The translations under genes were made by a program, and so were the position numbers. 64,000 nucleotides of DNA from Pseudomonadota bacterium (GTDB lineage: Bacteria; Pseudomonadota; Gammaproteobacteria; Burkholderiales; Burkholderiaceae_C), in NCBI GenBank assembly GCA_018241325.1, contig JAFEEB010000010.1, positions 1 through 64,000 of the forward strand, read 5' to 3'. The notes under the pieces are model-generated. The model did no database searches. It had not been told where the DNA came from and worked only from the letters and a program-made list of their open reading frames with translations. The first letter of the stretch is position 1. Every line of letters starts with the position of its first letter. This document shows, one piece after another, positions 1 to 8,706 of this stretch.

Positions 1-730
1 GCTCGATCTGGCCCAGGTCGTCGAAGATGTCGGCGTGGTCGAACTCCAGGCTGTTCAGCACGGCCGTGCGTGGGCGGTCGTGCACGAACTTGCTGCGCTT
101 GTCGAAAAACGCGGTGTCGTACTCGTCCGCTTCGATCACGAAGAGCGGGCGCGCTTGCCCTTGTGCCAAGGTGCCCAAGCGCGCCGAAATGCCGAAATTC
201 AGTGGCACGCCACCCACCAGAAAGCCCGGGGTGAGCCCAGCCGCTTCCAGCACCCAGGCCAGCATGGAGGTGGTGGTGGTCTTGCCGTGCGTGCCGGCAA
301 CGGCCAGCACGTGGCGGCCGGCCAGCACGTGCTCGGCCAGCCACTGCGGGCCGCTGGTGTAGGGTGCGCCGGCGTCCAGGATGGCTTCCATCAACGGATA
401 TTTCGGAGCCCCCACGCTCCCCACTTCGTGTGGTTCGTTGCCCCCCAAGGGGGCTGGCCCGCCTTGGGGCGGCCCGGCGGCGGGCCGGGCGCCTCCATCC
501 GCCAGGCGCGCGCGAGAAACCACGTTGCCGACCACGAACAGATCGGGCTTGAGCGCCAGCTGATCGGCGCCATAGCCCTCGATCAGCTCGATGCCCAAGG
601 CGCGCAGTTGCTCGCTCATGGGCGGGTACACGCCGGCGTCGCAACCGGTGACGGTGTGGCCGGCTTCGCGCGCCAGCGCGGCCAGCCCGCCCATGAAGGT
701 GCCGCAAATGCCCAGGATGTGAATATGCAT
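1..730 (-). CDS. mpl: UDP-N-acetylmuramate:L-alanyl-gamma-D-glutamyl-meso-diaminopimelate ligase, N-terminal part
   Basis: Cytoplasmic murein-recycling ligase that joins the recovered tripeptide L-Ala-gamma-D-Glu-mDAP to UDP-MurNAc. The gene runs off the left edge, so only the first 243 codons are present. The N-terminus (MHIHILGICGTFMGG) is the family's Rossmann start, and the ATP-binding GTHGKTTT lies at residues 146-153. Later EADEYDTAFFDKRSKF and LNSLEFDHADIFDD match the Mur ligase central domain. The odd point is residues 74-111, a run of about 38 Gly/Pro/Ala-rich residues between VVSR and PLMEAILD, where E. coli Mpl has only two. The run is encoded by a repeat element and the frame stays open on both sides, so the protein is probably made with an extra surface loop. 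The gene is separated from msrQ by inverted repeat A1. Confidence 0.93.
   Translation of the reverse strand, partial: MHIHILGICGTFMGGLAALAREAGHTVTGCDAGVYPPMSEQLRALGIELIEGYGADQLALKPDLFVVGNVVSRARLADGGARPAAGPPQGGPAPLGGNEPHEVGSVGAPKYPLMEAILDAGAPYTSGPQWLAEHVLAGRHVLAVAGTHGKTTTTSMLAWVLEAAGLTPGFLVGGVPLNFGISARLGTLAQGQARPLFVIEADEYDTAFFDKRSKFVHDRPRTAVLNSLEFDHADIFDDLGQIE
398..511. repeat. GC-rich palindromic repeat (family D) inserted in frame in mpl
   Basis: This 114-bp stretch has no counterpart in normal mpl genes and consists of consecutive short hairpins: CCAC-ttcg-TGTGG near 421-433, CCCCC-aa-GGGGG near 442-453, and a GGCCCG/CGGGCC palindrome near 471-486. Its length is a multiple of three and it has no stop in the mpl frame. 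I recognise the general type (CCCCC-AA-GGGGG followed by an ACGAACCACACGAAG-like tract) as a common intergenic repeat of Comamonadaceae, from memory only. No second copy is visible in this window. Confidence 0.75.
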
Positions 731-767
731 GGGGCGATTCTATTGACGCGACAGACAACAGCCGGCA

Positions 768-942
768 ACAGCCGGACGCAGAGGAGGCGAAAAAATCGTA
801 GAGGACGCAAAAAAACCCGGCCAGATCACTCTCAAAACGAGAGCATCTTGCGGTGAATCCGTAAGGGTTTAGCCAGTTCCAACTGGATTCTTGAATTTTT
901 TGCGTCTTTTGCGAAACCTTTGCGTCTTCTGCGTCCGGCTGT
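768..942. repeat. Long imperfect inverted repeat A1 with a diverged B core
   Basis: The 15-base arm ACAGCCGGACGCAGA at 768-782 recurs inverted at 928-942. Beyond it, both arms continue as degenerate GACGCAAA-type units and meet in an A/T-rich junction. Between the arms, 836-882 is a diverged copy of repeat B (GCATCTTGCGGTGAATCC... TTTAGCCAGTT). The element fills the gap between mpl and msrQ. It is the first of three such elements here (others at 14584-14776 and 40905-41076). Confidence 0.8.
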
Positions 943-956
943 TTTGACAGTCCTCG

Positions 957-1595
957 TCAGCGCACGGACAAACGCGGGCGCGGCGTGAAATGGCGCAGCA
1001 CGCGCTCCAGCAGCAGGGCGGCGATGATGGCGCCGTACACCCACACCTCGGCGAAGTTGTTCTTGCCGGCACGCATCCAGAAAAAATGCAGCAGGGCCAA
1101 GCCCGCGATCAGATAGACGAGCCGGTGCAGCGCCTGCCACTGGCGCCCGCCCAGCCAGCGCACGGCGCGGTTGACGGAGGTCAGGGCCAGCGGCCACAAC
1201 AGCAACCAGCACGAGAAGCCGACCAGGATGAAGGGGCGCTTCAAGATGTCGCGGGCGATGTCCTGCGCGTCAAGCCCCATGTCCAGCCAGGCGTAGGCCA
1301 GCAGGTGGCAACTGGCGTAGAAGAACACGAACAGCCCCAGCATGCGCCGAAAGCGGGCCAGTTGCGGCGTGCGGGTGCGGATGCGCAGGGGGGTGACGGC
1401 CAGCGTCAGGCAAAGAAAGCGCAGCGTCCAGTCGCCGCAGGATCGGATCAGCGCCTCGGCCGGGTTGGCGCCCAGGTTGTCGGTGGCGGCGCCGTAGATG
1501 AGCCAGGCCAGCGGCAGCAGGCACAGCGCGAACAGCACCGGCTTGGCGGCCGGGCGCAGCAGCAGCGCGCGCCAAGAAGCAGTCTGTTGGTTCAA
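957..1595 (-). CDS. msrQ: Protein-methionine-sulfoxide reductase heme-binding subunit MsrQ
   Basis: Inner-membrane b-type heme protein that passes quinone-derived electrons to periplasmic MsrP. The 212-residue product has about six hydrophobic spans and family landmarks such as [59 protein letters not shown] and LERVLRHF. Histidines in the HLLAY, LHRL and LLHFFW segments are the likely heme ligands. The TTG start is chosen because it overlaps the msrP stop in a TTGA arrangement (1592-1595) and gives the usual family length. Upstream of it the frame stays open but reads only through msrP. It forms an operon with msrP. Confidence 0.92.
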   Translation of the reverse strand: MNQQTASWRALLLRPAAKPVLFALCLLPLAWLIYGAATDNLGANPAEALIRSCGDWTLRFLCLTLAVTPLRIRTRTPQLARFRRMLGLFVFFYASCHLLAYAWLDMGLDAQDIARDILKRPFILVGFSCWLLLWPLALTSVNRAVRWLGGRQWQALHRLVYLIAGLALLHFFWMRAGKNNFAEVWVYGAIIAALLLERVLRHFTPRPRLSVR

Positions 1596-2572
1596 AAGAA
1601 CCTCTTCAAGTCCATGCCGGCGTAAAGCTGGCCGACCTCGGCCTCGTAGCCGTTGAACAGCTGGGTCTTGCGCCGCTTGGCAAACAGACCGTCCTCGCCG
1701 ATGCGCCGTTCGGTGGCCTGGCTCCAGCGCGGGTGATCCACGCCCGGATTGACGTTGGAATAAAAGCCGTACTCGTTGGGCGCGGCCTTGTCCCAGGCGG
1801 TGCGGGGTTCTTTCTCGACAAAGCGGATCTTGACGATCGATTTGGCGCTCTTGAAGCCATACTTCCAGGGCACGACCACGCGCACCGGGGCGCCGTTTTG
1901 CCGGGGCAGCGCCTCGCCGTACATGCCGAAGGCGAGCAGGCTCAAAGGGTGCAGCGCCTCGTCCATGCGCAGGCCCTCGGTATAGGGCCAGTCCAGCACG
2001 CTGGAGCGCACGCCCGGCATCTGCTTGGGGTCGGCCAGGGTGACGAACTCGACGTACTTGGCGCTTCCCTGCGGCTCGGCGCGTTTGATCAGGGCCGACA
2101 GAGAATAGCCGATCCAGGGGATCACCATCGACCAGCCCTCGACGCAGCGCAGCCGGTAGATGCGCTCTTCCAGCGGACTGATCTTGCGCAGCTCGTCCAG
2201 CGCGATGCGGCCGGGCTTGTTGACCAGACCTTCGATCTCGATCGACCACGGATCGATCTTGAGCGCGCCCGCATAGCGGGCCGGGTCGTCCTTGTCGGTG
2301 CCGAATTCGTAGAAATTGTTGTAGCCGGTGGCGTCCTTCAGGGCCGTCGCCTTTTCCATCGTTACGGCGCCGGCCACCGACGAGCGGGTGGTGGCCAGCG
2401 GTCCGGTCATGGCGGCACGCGCGTCGCGCGCGGCCCAGCCGGCCAGGGCGCTACCCGCGGCGCCCAAGGCCAGGGCCTTGAGCAGGGTGCGCCGGTCTTC
2501 ATAAACGGCGCGCGGCGTGATCGCGCTGGACGGCGGCGGGTTGGAATCGATGAGGCGGGTACGAATCGGCAT
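1592..2572 (-). CDS. msrP: Protein-methionine-sulfoxide reductase catalytic subunit MsrP
   Basis: Periplasmic molybdopterin enzyme that reduces methionine sulfoxide in oxidised envelope proteins, using electrons from MsrQ. The 326 residues begin with a twin-arginine signal (R27-R28 in [10 protein letters not shown], followed by a hydrophobic Ala/Gly-rich stretch to about residue 53), fitting export of a folded cofactor protein. C143 in [13 protein letters not shown] is the expected molybdenum ligand. The region [20 protein letters not shown] matches the sulfite-oxidase-type fold. The stop overlaps the msrQ start. The ATG is preceded by an AAGGAG-like site. Confidence 0.95.
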   Translation of the reverse strand: MPIRTRLIDSNPPPSSAITPRAVYEDRRTLLKALALGAAGSALAGWAARDARAAMTGPLATTRSSVAGAVTMEKATALKDATGYNNFYEFGTDKDDPARYAGALKIDPWSIEIEGLVNKPGRIALDELRKISPLEERIYRLRCVEGWSMVIPWIGYSLSALIKRAEPQGSAKYVEFVTLADPKQMPGVRSSVLDWPYTEGLRMDEALHPLSLLAFGMYGEALPRQNGAPVRVVVPWKYGFKSAKSIVKIRFVEKEPRTAWDKAAPNEYGFYSNVNPGVDHPRWSQATERRIGEDGLFAKRRKTQLFNGYEAEVGQLYAGMDLKRFF

Positions 2573-2623
2573 GACGAACTCCTTGGGGTCACGCTCTCAA
2601 GTTCGGCGCAGGCGCCGCGCCGG

Positions 2624-3961
2624 TTACAGCGAACCGTAACTGTGCAGGCCCGACAGGAACATGTTGACGCCGATGAAAGCGAAGGTGGTGACCGCCAGCC
2701 CCGCCAGCGCCCACCACGAGGCCACCGTGCCGCGCAGGCCCTTCATGAGGCGCATGTGCAGCCAGGCGGCGTAGTTCAGCCACACGATCAGGGCCCAGGT
2801 TTCCTTGGGGTCCCAGCTCCAGTAGCCGCCCCAGGCCTCGGCCGCCCACAGCGCGCCCAGCACGGTGGCGATGGTGAAGAAGGCAAAGCCCACGGCGATG
2901 GACTTGTACATCACGTCGTCCAGCACCTCCAGGCTGGGCAGGCGCTCGGTGATGCGCTTGCGCCCCAGCAGGATGCCGCCCACGATCAGCGCGGCGATGA
3001 TGGCGTAGCCCACCCAGTAGCTGCCACCGGCTTCGCCCACGCCGCGCTGGCGAAAGGCAATAGGCACGAAGCACAGCGCGATGCCCAAAAGCCAGATGGG
3101 CGTCAGCTTGTACCAGCGCGTCTCGGCGGCCTGCTGCTTGACCAGGTAGGCGAAGGCGACCATGGCGGCCAGGGAGAAGGTGCCGTAGCCGATGAAGTTG
3201 GCGGGCACGTGCAGCTTCATCCACCAGCTCTTGAGCGCCGGGATCAGCGGCTGGATCTCCTGCGCATCGCGCACCAGCGTGTACCACAGCAGAAAGCCCA
3301 CGGCCGCGCTCACCACCAGCATGACGAAGGCGCCCATCGAGCGGGTCTTGTACTGCGCCTCGTAGTACAGGTAGAACACCGCGGTGATCCACGAGAACAG
3401 CACGAACACTTCGTACAGGTTGCTGACCGGGATGTGGCCGATGTCGGGGCCGATCTGGTAGCCCTCGTACCAGCGCACCATGGTGCCCACCAGCGCCAGC
3501 GTGACCGCCGCCCAGGCCAGCTTGCTGCCCAGGCTTTCCAGGGCGGCCGCCGGCCCGCGCGAGAACATGCCGATCCAGTAGAAGGCCGTGCTCATGAAAA
3601 ACAGCATGCTCATCCACAGGATGGCCGACTGGCTGGACAGGAAGTATTTGAGCCAGAACACGGTGTCGCCGCGGCGCAGGTCACCCTGGTACGACACGAT
3701 GGCCAGCAGCGACAGGGCCGTCACCACCAGCATCAGATTGCGCAGCGGCCGCCAGGACCAGCCCAGCCAGACCAATGCGGGCACGGCGGCGATGAAGATA
3801 CCCTTGTCGTACACGTCCATGGCGCCGTGGTAGCGCGAGAACGCCACGGCGGCGCCCACCACGGCCAGCAGGGCAAACAGCCAGTCGCCCCAGGTGCGGC
3901 GCGCGAAATAGCCTTCGCTGAAACTCAGTGCGCCCGCGGGGGCCAGGGTGGTGGTGTTCAT
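2624..3961 (-). CDS. ccsB: System II cytochrome c biogenesis protein CcsB (CcsA/ResC type)
   Basis: Polytopic inner-membrane heme handling protein that works with ResB/CcsB1 to deliver and attach heme to periplasmic c-type apocytochromes. The 445-residue product has about eight or more membrane segments and the tryptophan-rich signature WGGYWSWDPKETWALIVWL near residues 372-390. Conserved histidines occur in LHVPANF and LHMRLMKG. I start at MNTTTLAP (3961), four bases after the resB stop. An upstream in-frame ATG at 4018 would overlap resB by 53 bases and add an unlikely polar tail. The gene is co-directional with resB and the cytochrome c4. Confidence 0.93.
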   Translation of the reverse strand: MNTTTLAPAGALSFSEGYFARRTWGDWLFALLAVVGAAVAFSRYHGAMDVYDKGIFIAAVPALVWLGWSWRPLRNLMLVVTALSLLAIVSYQGDLRRGDTVFWLKYFLSSQSAILWMSMLFFMSTAFYWIGMFSRGPAAALESLGSKLAWAAVTLALVGTMVRWYEGYQIGPDIGHIPVSNLYEVFVLFSWITAVFYLYYEAQYKTRSMGAFVMLVVSAAVGFLLWYTLVRDAQEIQPLIPALKSWWMKLHVPANFIGYGTFSLAAMVAFAYLVKQQAAETRWYKLTPIWLLGIALCFVPIAFRQRGVGEAGGSYWVGYAIIAALIVGGILLGRKRITERLPSLEVLDDVMYKSIAVGFAFFTIATVLGALWAAEAWGGYWSWDPKETWALIVWLNYAAWLHMRLMKGLRGTVASWWALAGLAVTTFAFIGVNMFLSGLHSYGSL

Positions 3962-3965
3962 GGCG

Positions 3966-6113
3966 TCAGGCTCCGTGTGCCGGCGGCGCAGCAGGCAGGC
4001 TGCGCCGCAGTTGTTCAAATTCGCGATCGGTGTCCAGCGACTTGCGATTGGACGACAGGGCCATCATGGCATGGCTGCCATCGTCGCCGGGCGCCAGCCA
4101 GACCCACAGGCGCCGGTCGCGGATGTAGAGCATGGCGAACACGCCCAGGATCAGCAAGGCGCAGCCCAGATAGACCACGTTCTTGCCAGGGGCACGCGCC
4201 ACCTGGAACACGCTGGCCTGCACCGGGGTGAACTCGTCCAGCTCGAACACCAGCGGGGCCGGGTACAGCGGCGCATCGGACAAGGCCAGCACGGCCTGGG
4301 TCATGAACTGGCGGGTGCTGTCGTCGGTCTCGTTCAGCGGCTTTTCGCCGTGGGCCTGGCGCGCCACGGCGTTCAGCTCGAACAGGCTGCCGTTCAGGAT
4401 GCGCAGCAGCACGTCGGCGGCGCGCTCGCGCTCGCCCGCGGGCACGGCCGACTCGATGAAGTCGGAGACGGCTTGCAGGCCCGCCGTGCGCGGACCGGCG
4501 GCGGTACCGGCGGCGCCGGCGAACAGGTCCAGCGCGCGCGTGGCCGACACCGTCAGCTGCTCGGCCAGCTCTGGCCGGTTCGGGTCCACCACCTTGGCCA
4601 CGTAGCGGTGCACGGCCTGTGCGCGTTCGGCCGGATCGTGCAAGGCGGCCTGCAGCTGCATGAAGCCATCCATCGAGTCCTTGTCGTCGGCCGGCACGCG
4701 CAGGTAGCGGAAGGCCGCCGCGCCGCTGTCGCGCACGCCCAGCAGAAACACCGGCACGCCATCGCCCATGTCGATGGGGCGCATGTAGTTGTTGTACTCG
4801 CGCGCCTGGCCGGCCGCGTCGCGCAGCTTGTAGCTGATGCTGGGGCCCACGTTTTTCAGGTCGCGCTTGGTGGCCGACTTGTCGGCGGCGCCCAGGCGCT
4901 GCGTCAGCGCGTGGCCCAGATCGACGCGGCGCACGTCGGTGGCGCTGCCGCTCGCCGCGACGGCGTCTGACAGGTTCTCGACGTTGATCACGCGCAGGCC
5001 GGTGTACTCCAGCGTCATCTGGTTGCTGCCGTTGGTGATTTGCGAGGAGCCGCCGATGGTGCCCTCGACCATGAAGCTCTTGCCCCCGCCGTTGATGGGC
5101 AGCGCGCGCAGCTTGACGTGCGAGCCGCCGTCGTCAAAGCTGCTCTGGTAGATCTGGATGCCCTTGTAGCTGACCGGGTGGTTGACCTCCACGCGCGCCG
5201 GGGTTTTCTCGCCGGTGGCGAAGTCGTGGATCACGATGTCGCTGGCAAACAGCTTGGGCATGCCGGTGGAGTAATAGTCCACCGTAAACTTCTTCAACTC
5301 GACGGCAAACGGCAGGTCCTGCAGCAGGATGCCGTCGGACTGGCTCAGGATGGCGGTGCTGGACTGCGTGCCTTCAGACACCACCAGGTTGCCGCGGAAG
5401 GTGGGGTTGGCCGACGACAGCCGGTGCTCGGGCTTGACGTCGGCAATCAGCCCGCCGCCCGCGTACACCGACTTGCCGCCCAACCAGGTCGTGGCGCGCA
5501 CGAACAAATCGCCATCCAGCAGGCCGCCCAGGCATACCAGCACGATGGCGCTGTGCGCGGCGATGTAGCCGATCTTGTTGGCCGAGCCCTTCTTGGCCGC
5601 CACCATCACGCCCGTGCCGGCGGCCACCTCGCGCGGCTGCAGGCGCACTTTCCAGCCCATCCGGGCCAGCTGGCGGCCGATGCGCTCGGCGCCGGCCTGC
5701 GGCGGCTCGCCGGCCAGATCGAATTCGGCCTTGTGATGGAAGGCCTTCAGGCTTTGTTCGCGGACGTTTTCCTTGTAGTTGCGCATGTCCGCCAGGTACT
5801 TGGGCGTGTTGCGCGCGATGCACAGCGAGGTGCTGGTGACCAGGAACGCCAGGATCAGCAAAAACCACGGGGCGCTGTAGACGGCGTTGAGTTTGAGCTT
5901 GAGGAACAGAACGGCCCAGAACGGCCCGAACTGGTTGACGTAGTTGGTGATGGGCTCGTGCTGCTTGAGCACCGTGCCGATCACCGAGGCGATGCAGATG
6001 ACGGTGAGCAGCGAGATGGAAAAGCGCATCGAGGACAGCAACTCGATGGCGTGGCGCCAAGAAGCCCTGCCGTGCCGGGGAACGTAGCCGTGGGTGTCTG
6101 CCGATGCCGTCAT
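3966..6113 (-). CDS. resB: System II cytochrome c biogenesis protein ResB
   Basis: Partner of CcsB in system II cytochrome c maturation, thought to bind the apocytochrome and channel heme. The 715-residue product has N-terminal membrane segments (FSISLLTVICIASVIGTVL and APWFLLILAFLVTSTSLCIA). A third segment follows after an amphipathic stretch (AHSAIVLVCLGGLLDG), then a long periplasmic domain containing NPTFRGNLVVSEG and EVNHPVSYKGIQIYQSSF, and a final membrane segment near residues 650-668 (VVYLGCALLILGVFAMLYI). The size and pattern are typical of betaproteobacterial ResB. It is followed after four bases by ccsB. Confidence 0.95.
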   Translation of the reverse strand: MTASADTHGYVPRHGRASWRHAIELLSSMRFSISLLTVICIASVIGTVLKQHEPITNYVNQFGPFWAVLFLKLKLNAVYSAPWFLLILAFLVTSTSLCIARNTPKYLADMRNYKENVREQSLKAFHHKAEFDLAGEPPQAGAERIGRQLARMGWKVRLQPREVAAGTGVMVAAKKGSANKIGYIAAHSAIVLVCLGGLLDGDLFVRATTWLGGKSVYAGGGLIADVKPEHRLSSANPTFRGNLVVSEGTQSSTAILSQSDGILLQDLPFAVELKKFTVDYYSTGMPKLFASDIVIHDFATGEKTPARVEVNHPVSYKGIQIYQSSFDDGGSHVKLRALPINGGGKSFMVEGTIGGSSQITNGSNQMTLEYTGLRVINVENLSDAVAASGSATDVRRVDLGHALTQRLGAADKSATKRDLKNVGPSISYKLRDAAGQAREYNNYMRPIDMGDGVPVFLLGVRDSGAAAFRYLRVPADDKDSMDGFMQLQAALHDPAERAQAVHRYVAKVVDPNRPELAEQLTVSATRALDLFAGAAGTAAGPRTAGLQAVSDFIESAVPAGERERAADVLLRILNGSLFELNAVARQAHGEKPLNETDDSTRQFMTQAVLALSDAPLYPAPLVFELDEFTPVQASVFQVARAPGKNVVYLGCALLILGVFAMLYIRDRRLWVWLAPGDDGSHAMMALSSNRKSLDTDREFEQLRRSLPAAPPAHGA

Positions 6114-6234
6114 GTGTGCGTGATGCCTGCCGCGATCGAGGCGCCGCGGCCGAAGCCTTGGAGCCTGGCGTGGCGGCCAAGGTTCCGGCCACCGCGCCCA
6201 TTCATGTCACCGATTGCCTGGCAGTGCAATCACC

Positions 6235-6271
6235 AAAAAAGCAAACCGCGCCAGGTCTTGCCGGGCGCGGT
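6235..6271 (-). terminator. Intrinsic terminator after the cytochrome c4 gene
   Basis: Read on the minus strand, ACCGCGCC pairs with GGCGCGGT (6264-6271 with 6245-6252), followed by TTTGC and a run of six T at 6240-6235. It lies about 25 bases past the cytochrome stop and separates it from resB. Confidence 0.8.
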
Positions 6272-6297
6272 GGCGAGCCGAAGCCCGTGGGGCCGCG

Positions 6298-6918
6298 TCA
6301 GCGCAGGCCTGCGATGTAGTCGGACACGGCCTTGATCTCGTGGTCCGTCATGTACTGCGAGAGGTCGTGCATGGGAACGCTGTTGCCGCGACTGCCATCG
6401 CGGAAGGCGGCCAATTGTTTGGCGGTGTATTCGGCGTGCTGACCCGACAGGCGGGGATACTGCTGGGGAATGCCCGCGCCATTGGGGCTGTGGCAACCGG
6501 CACAGGCCGGAATGTGGCGGTCCATGATGCCGCCGCGGTAAATTTTCTCGCCCAGCATCACCAGGTCTTTTTCCTTGGCAAAGCCGGGTTTTTCCTTCTG
6601 CGAGGCCAGCCACCACGCGATGTTGCGCGCGTCCTGCTCGCTCAGCATGGCGGCAAAACCCTGCATGATCGCGTCTTTGCGTGCGCCGCTCTTGAAGTCC
6701 AGCAACTGCTTGACCAGGTATTCGGGGTGCTGCTGGGCCAGCGAGGGCTGCAAGGCCACGCTGGAGTTGCCGTCCGCGCCGTGGCAAGCGGCGCACACCG
6801 TGCCGTAGCTGGCGCTGCCCTTGGCCAGGTCAGGCTTGGCGGGCGCGGCGGGCGCATCGGCGGCCGAAGCGGCAACGGCGAACACGGCGGTGGCGAAAAA
6901 GGCTGCGAGCGACTTCAT
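6298..6918 (-). CDS. Di-heme cytochrome c4
   Basis: Periplasmic electron carrier with two class I heme domains, likely feeding a terminal oxidase. The 206 residues start with a Sec signal peptide (MKSLAAFFATAVFAVAASA, cleavage about residue 20). Heme sites are C42-A-A-C45-H46 and C139-A-G-C142-H143. Methionines in the MQGFAAML and VPMHDLSQYM segments are candidate axial ligands. It sits directly beside the system II maturation genes whose products would attach its hemes. It is divergent from ysxC with about 114 bases between the starts. Confidence 0.93.
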   Translation of the reverse strand: MKSLAAFFATAVFAVAASAADAPAAPAKPDLAKGSASYGTVCAACHGADGNSSVALQPSLAQQHPEYLVKQLLDFKSGARKDAIMQGFAAMLSEQDARNIAWWLASQKEKPGFAKEKDLVMLGEKIYRGGIMDRHIPACAGCHSPNGAGIPQQYPRLSGQHAEYTAKQLAAFRDGSRGNSVPMHDLSQYMTDHEIKAVSDYIAGLR

Positions 6919-7032
6919 GAGCGATCGTCTTCTTTGAAGGGGGGTGATCGGGGAGCGTAAAGCCCCGCAATTCTACAATGGTCGGCCCGCGCTTCCCTGA
7001 TCTTCGACAAGGGAATCGATCCACCCCTGCCC

Positions 7033-7752
7033 ATGCCGACACCACCCGCCCCATCCCGCCCAGCGCCGTCCTCCGACTCGCCCGAGGCCGCCGCCGCGCG
7101 CCTGGCGCTCGGATGGCTGCATACCGCCCGCTTTTTGACCACCGCCGCGCAGCTCGACCAGCTGCCCGCGCTGGACGTGCCCGAGATCGCCTTCGTCGGC
7201 CGCTCCAACGCCGGCAAGTCCACCGCCATCAACACCCTCACGCAGCAGACCCAGCTGGCCTTTGCCTCGCGCAAACCCGGGCGCACGCAGCACATCAACT
7301 TGTTTGCGCTGGGGCGCCAAGGCCAGACGGACGCCGTGCTGGCCGACTTGCCGGGCTACGGCTACGCCGCCGTGCCGCTGGCCGACAAGCTGCGCTGGCA
7401 GCGCGTGATGGCCAATTACCTGGTGTCCCGCACCAATCTGCAGGCTGTGGTGATGCTGTGCGACCCGCGCCACGGCCTGAAGGAGCTGGACGAGGCCCTG
7501 CTCGACGTGTTGCGCCCGCGCGTGGAGCAGGGCCTGCAATTTCTGGTGCTGCTGACCAAGGCCGACAAGCTCACCCGCGCCGAGCAGGCCAAGGCCTTGT
7601 CGATCGCGCGCCTGCAAACCGGGGGCGGTGACGTGATGCTGTTCTCAGCCCTCAAGCGCCAGGGCGTCGAATCCGCCGCCCTGTGGCTGCGCCAGCGTGT
7701 CGAACAAGCCATGCCACCAAGCCCCCTGGACCTTCCGGAGAACGCGCCATGA
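7033..7752 (+). CDS. ysxC: Ribosome biogenesis GTP-binding protein YsxC/EngB
   Basis: Essential small GTPase that assists assembly of the 50S ribosomal subunit. The 239 residues contain the P-loop GRSNAGKST (56-64), G3 DLPGYGYA (105-112) and the G4 motif LTKADK. The N-terminus has about 30 extra Pro/Ala-rich residues typical of high-GC relatives. An alternative in-frame start would shorten this tail. The stop codon overlaps the start of the next gene (ATGA). Confidence 0.95.
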   Translation: MPTPPAPSRPAPSSDSPEAAAARLALGWLHTARFLTTAAQLDQLPALDVPEIAFVGRSNAGKSTAINTLTQQTQLAFASRKPGRTQHINLFALGRQGQTDAVLADLPGYGYAAVPLADKLRWQRVMANYLVSRTNLQAVVMLCDPRHGLKELDEALLDVLRPRVEQGLQFLVLLTKADKLTRAEQAKALSIARLQTGGGDVMLFSALKRQGVESAALWLRQRVEQAMPPSPLDLPENAP

Positions 7753-8660
7753 TCGAAACCTTCTCGGCCCATTTGCCCCACGGCATCACCCTCAGCTGCC
7801 GCGCGGCCGGCCCGCGTGGGCGGCCCCTGATGCTGTTCCTGCACGGCTTTCCCGAGGGCGCCTTCATCTGGGACGCGCTGATGCAGCACTTTGCCCAGCC
7901 CGAGCACGGCGGCTTTCGCTGCGTGGCGCCTAATCTGCGCGGCTTTGAGCGGTCCAGCGCCCCCACCGAGGTCGCCGCCTACAAGCCCGCGCTCATGGTG
8001 CAAGACGTCATGGCGCTGGCCGGGCAAGAGGGCGTGGCCGGCCGCATCGACACCCTGGTCGCGCACGACTGGGGCGGCGCCTTTGCCTGGAGCGCGGCGC
8101 ACGCCCATGCCGACCGCATCGACCGGCTGGTCATCATCAACTCGCCGCACCCGGGCACCTTCGCGCGCGAGCTCAAGAACAACCCCGCCCAGCAAAAGGC
8201 CAGCGCCTACATGCACTTCTTGGCGCGGCCCGACGCCGAGGCCCTGCTGGCCGCAGACGACTACCGCCGCATGTGGCCCTTCTTCACCACCATGCGCGCC
8301 GGGCCCGAGGGCTTTGGCTGGCTGACCGAGGCCGTGCGCCAGCAGTACCGCGGCGTGTGGGACCAGGGCCTGACCGGCGCCTGCAACCTGTATCGCGTCA
8401 CGCCCCTCAAGCCGCCCGGCGCGGGCCTGACCGCCGATGCCATCCCGGAGTTGACGCCCGAGCAGGTGGGCGTGCAGATCCCGACGCTGGTGCTGTGGGC
8501 ACTGGATGACACGGCGCTGTTGCCCGGTCTGCTGGAGGGCTTGGAGCGTTACGTGCCGCAGCTCACCGTCAAGCCCATGCCGGGCGCCACGCACTGGGTG
8601 GTGCACGAGCAGCCCGAGGCGGTGGCGGGGCACATCGGGGCTTTTGTTGCTTCGAAATAG
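7749..8660 (+). CDS. Alpha/beta hydrolase, epoxide hydrolase-like
   Basis: Cytoplasmic alpha/beta-hydrolase of 303 residues. The oxyanion-hole loop is HGFPEG (32-37). The nucleophile elbow VAHDWGGAF has aspartate 107 instead of serine, as in epoxide hydrolases and haloalkane dehalogenases. H282 in GATHW is the probable catalytic histidine. A cap domain with several tyrosines lies between residues about 140 and 220. The natural substrate cannot be read from sequence. The start overlaps the ysxC stop, suggesting translational coupling, and the stop lies inside a copy of repeat B. Confidence 0.85.
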   Translation: MIETFSAHLPHGITLSCRAAGPRGRPLMLFLHGFPEGAFIWDALMQHFAQPEHGGFRCVAPNLRGFERSSAPTEVAAYKPALMVQDVMALAGQEGVAGRIDTLVAHDWGGAFAWSAAHAHADRIDRLVIINSPHPGTFARELKNNPAQQKASAYMHFLARPDAEALLAADDYRRMWPFFTTMRAGPEGFGWLTEAVRQQYRGVWDQGLTGACNLYRVTPLKPPGAGLTADAIPELTPEQVGVQIPTLVLWALDDTALLPGLLEGLERYVPQLTVKPMPGATHWVVHEQPEAVAGHIGAFVASK

Positions 8661-8700
8661 ATAGCTTTCAGCGCAGATGTGGCGGGCGCGAGGGCAGTGA
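8657..8700 (+). repeat. Repeat B, copy 1
   Basis: AATAGATAGCTTTCAGCGC followed by a GGGCGCGAGGG tract. This is a diverged copy that includes the hydrolase stop codon and lies between two convergent genes. Confidence 0.55.
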
Positions 8701-8706
8701 ATGGCT

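Noticed and set aside
957-2249. A 430-residue MsrQ form starting inside msrP
   Set aside because: The extra N-terminus is an Arg-rich out-of-frame reading of msrP. The TTG at 1595 gives the normal size.
1733-4231. Very long plus-strand frames opposite msrP, ccsB and resB (also 17649-20870 and 41064-43547)
   Set aside because: They mirror real minus-strand genes in a GC-rich genome, have His/Gly/Arg-rich nonsense composition and no family match.
6119-6234. Small gene between resB and the cytochrome terminator
   Set aside because: Only short frames without ribosome sites or recognisable sequence.
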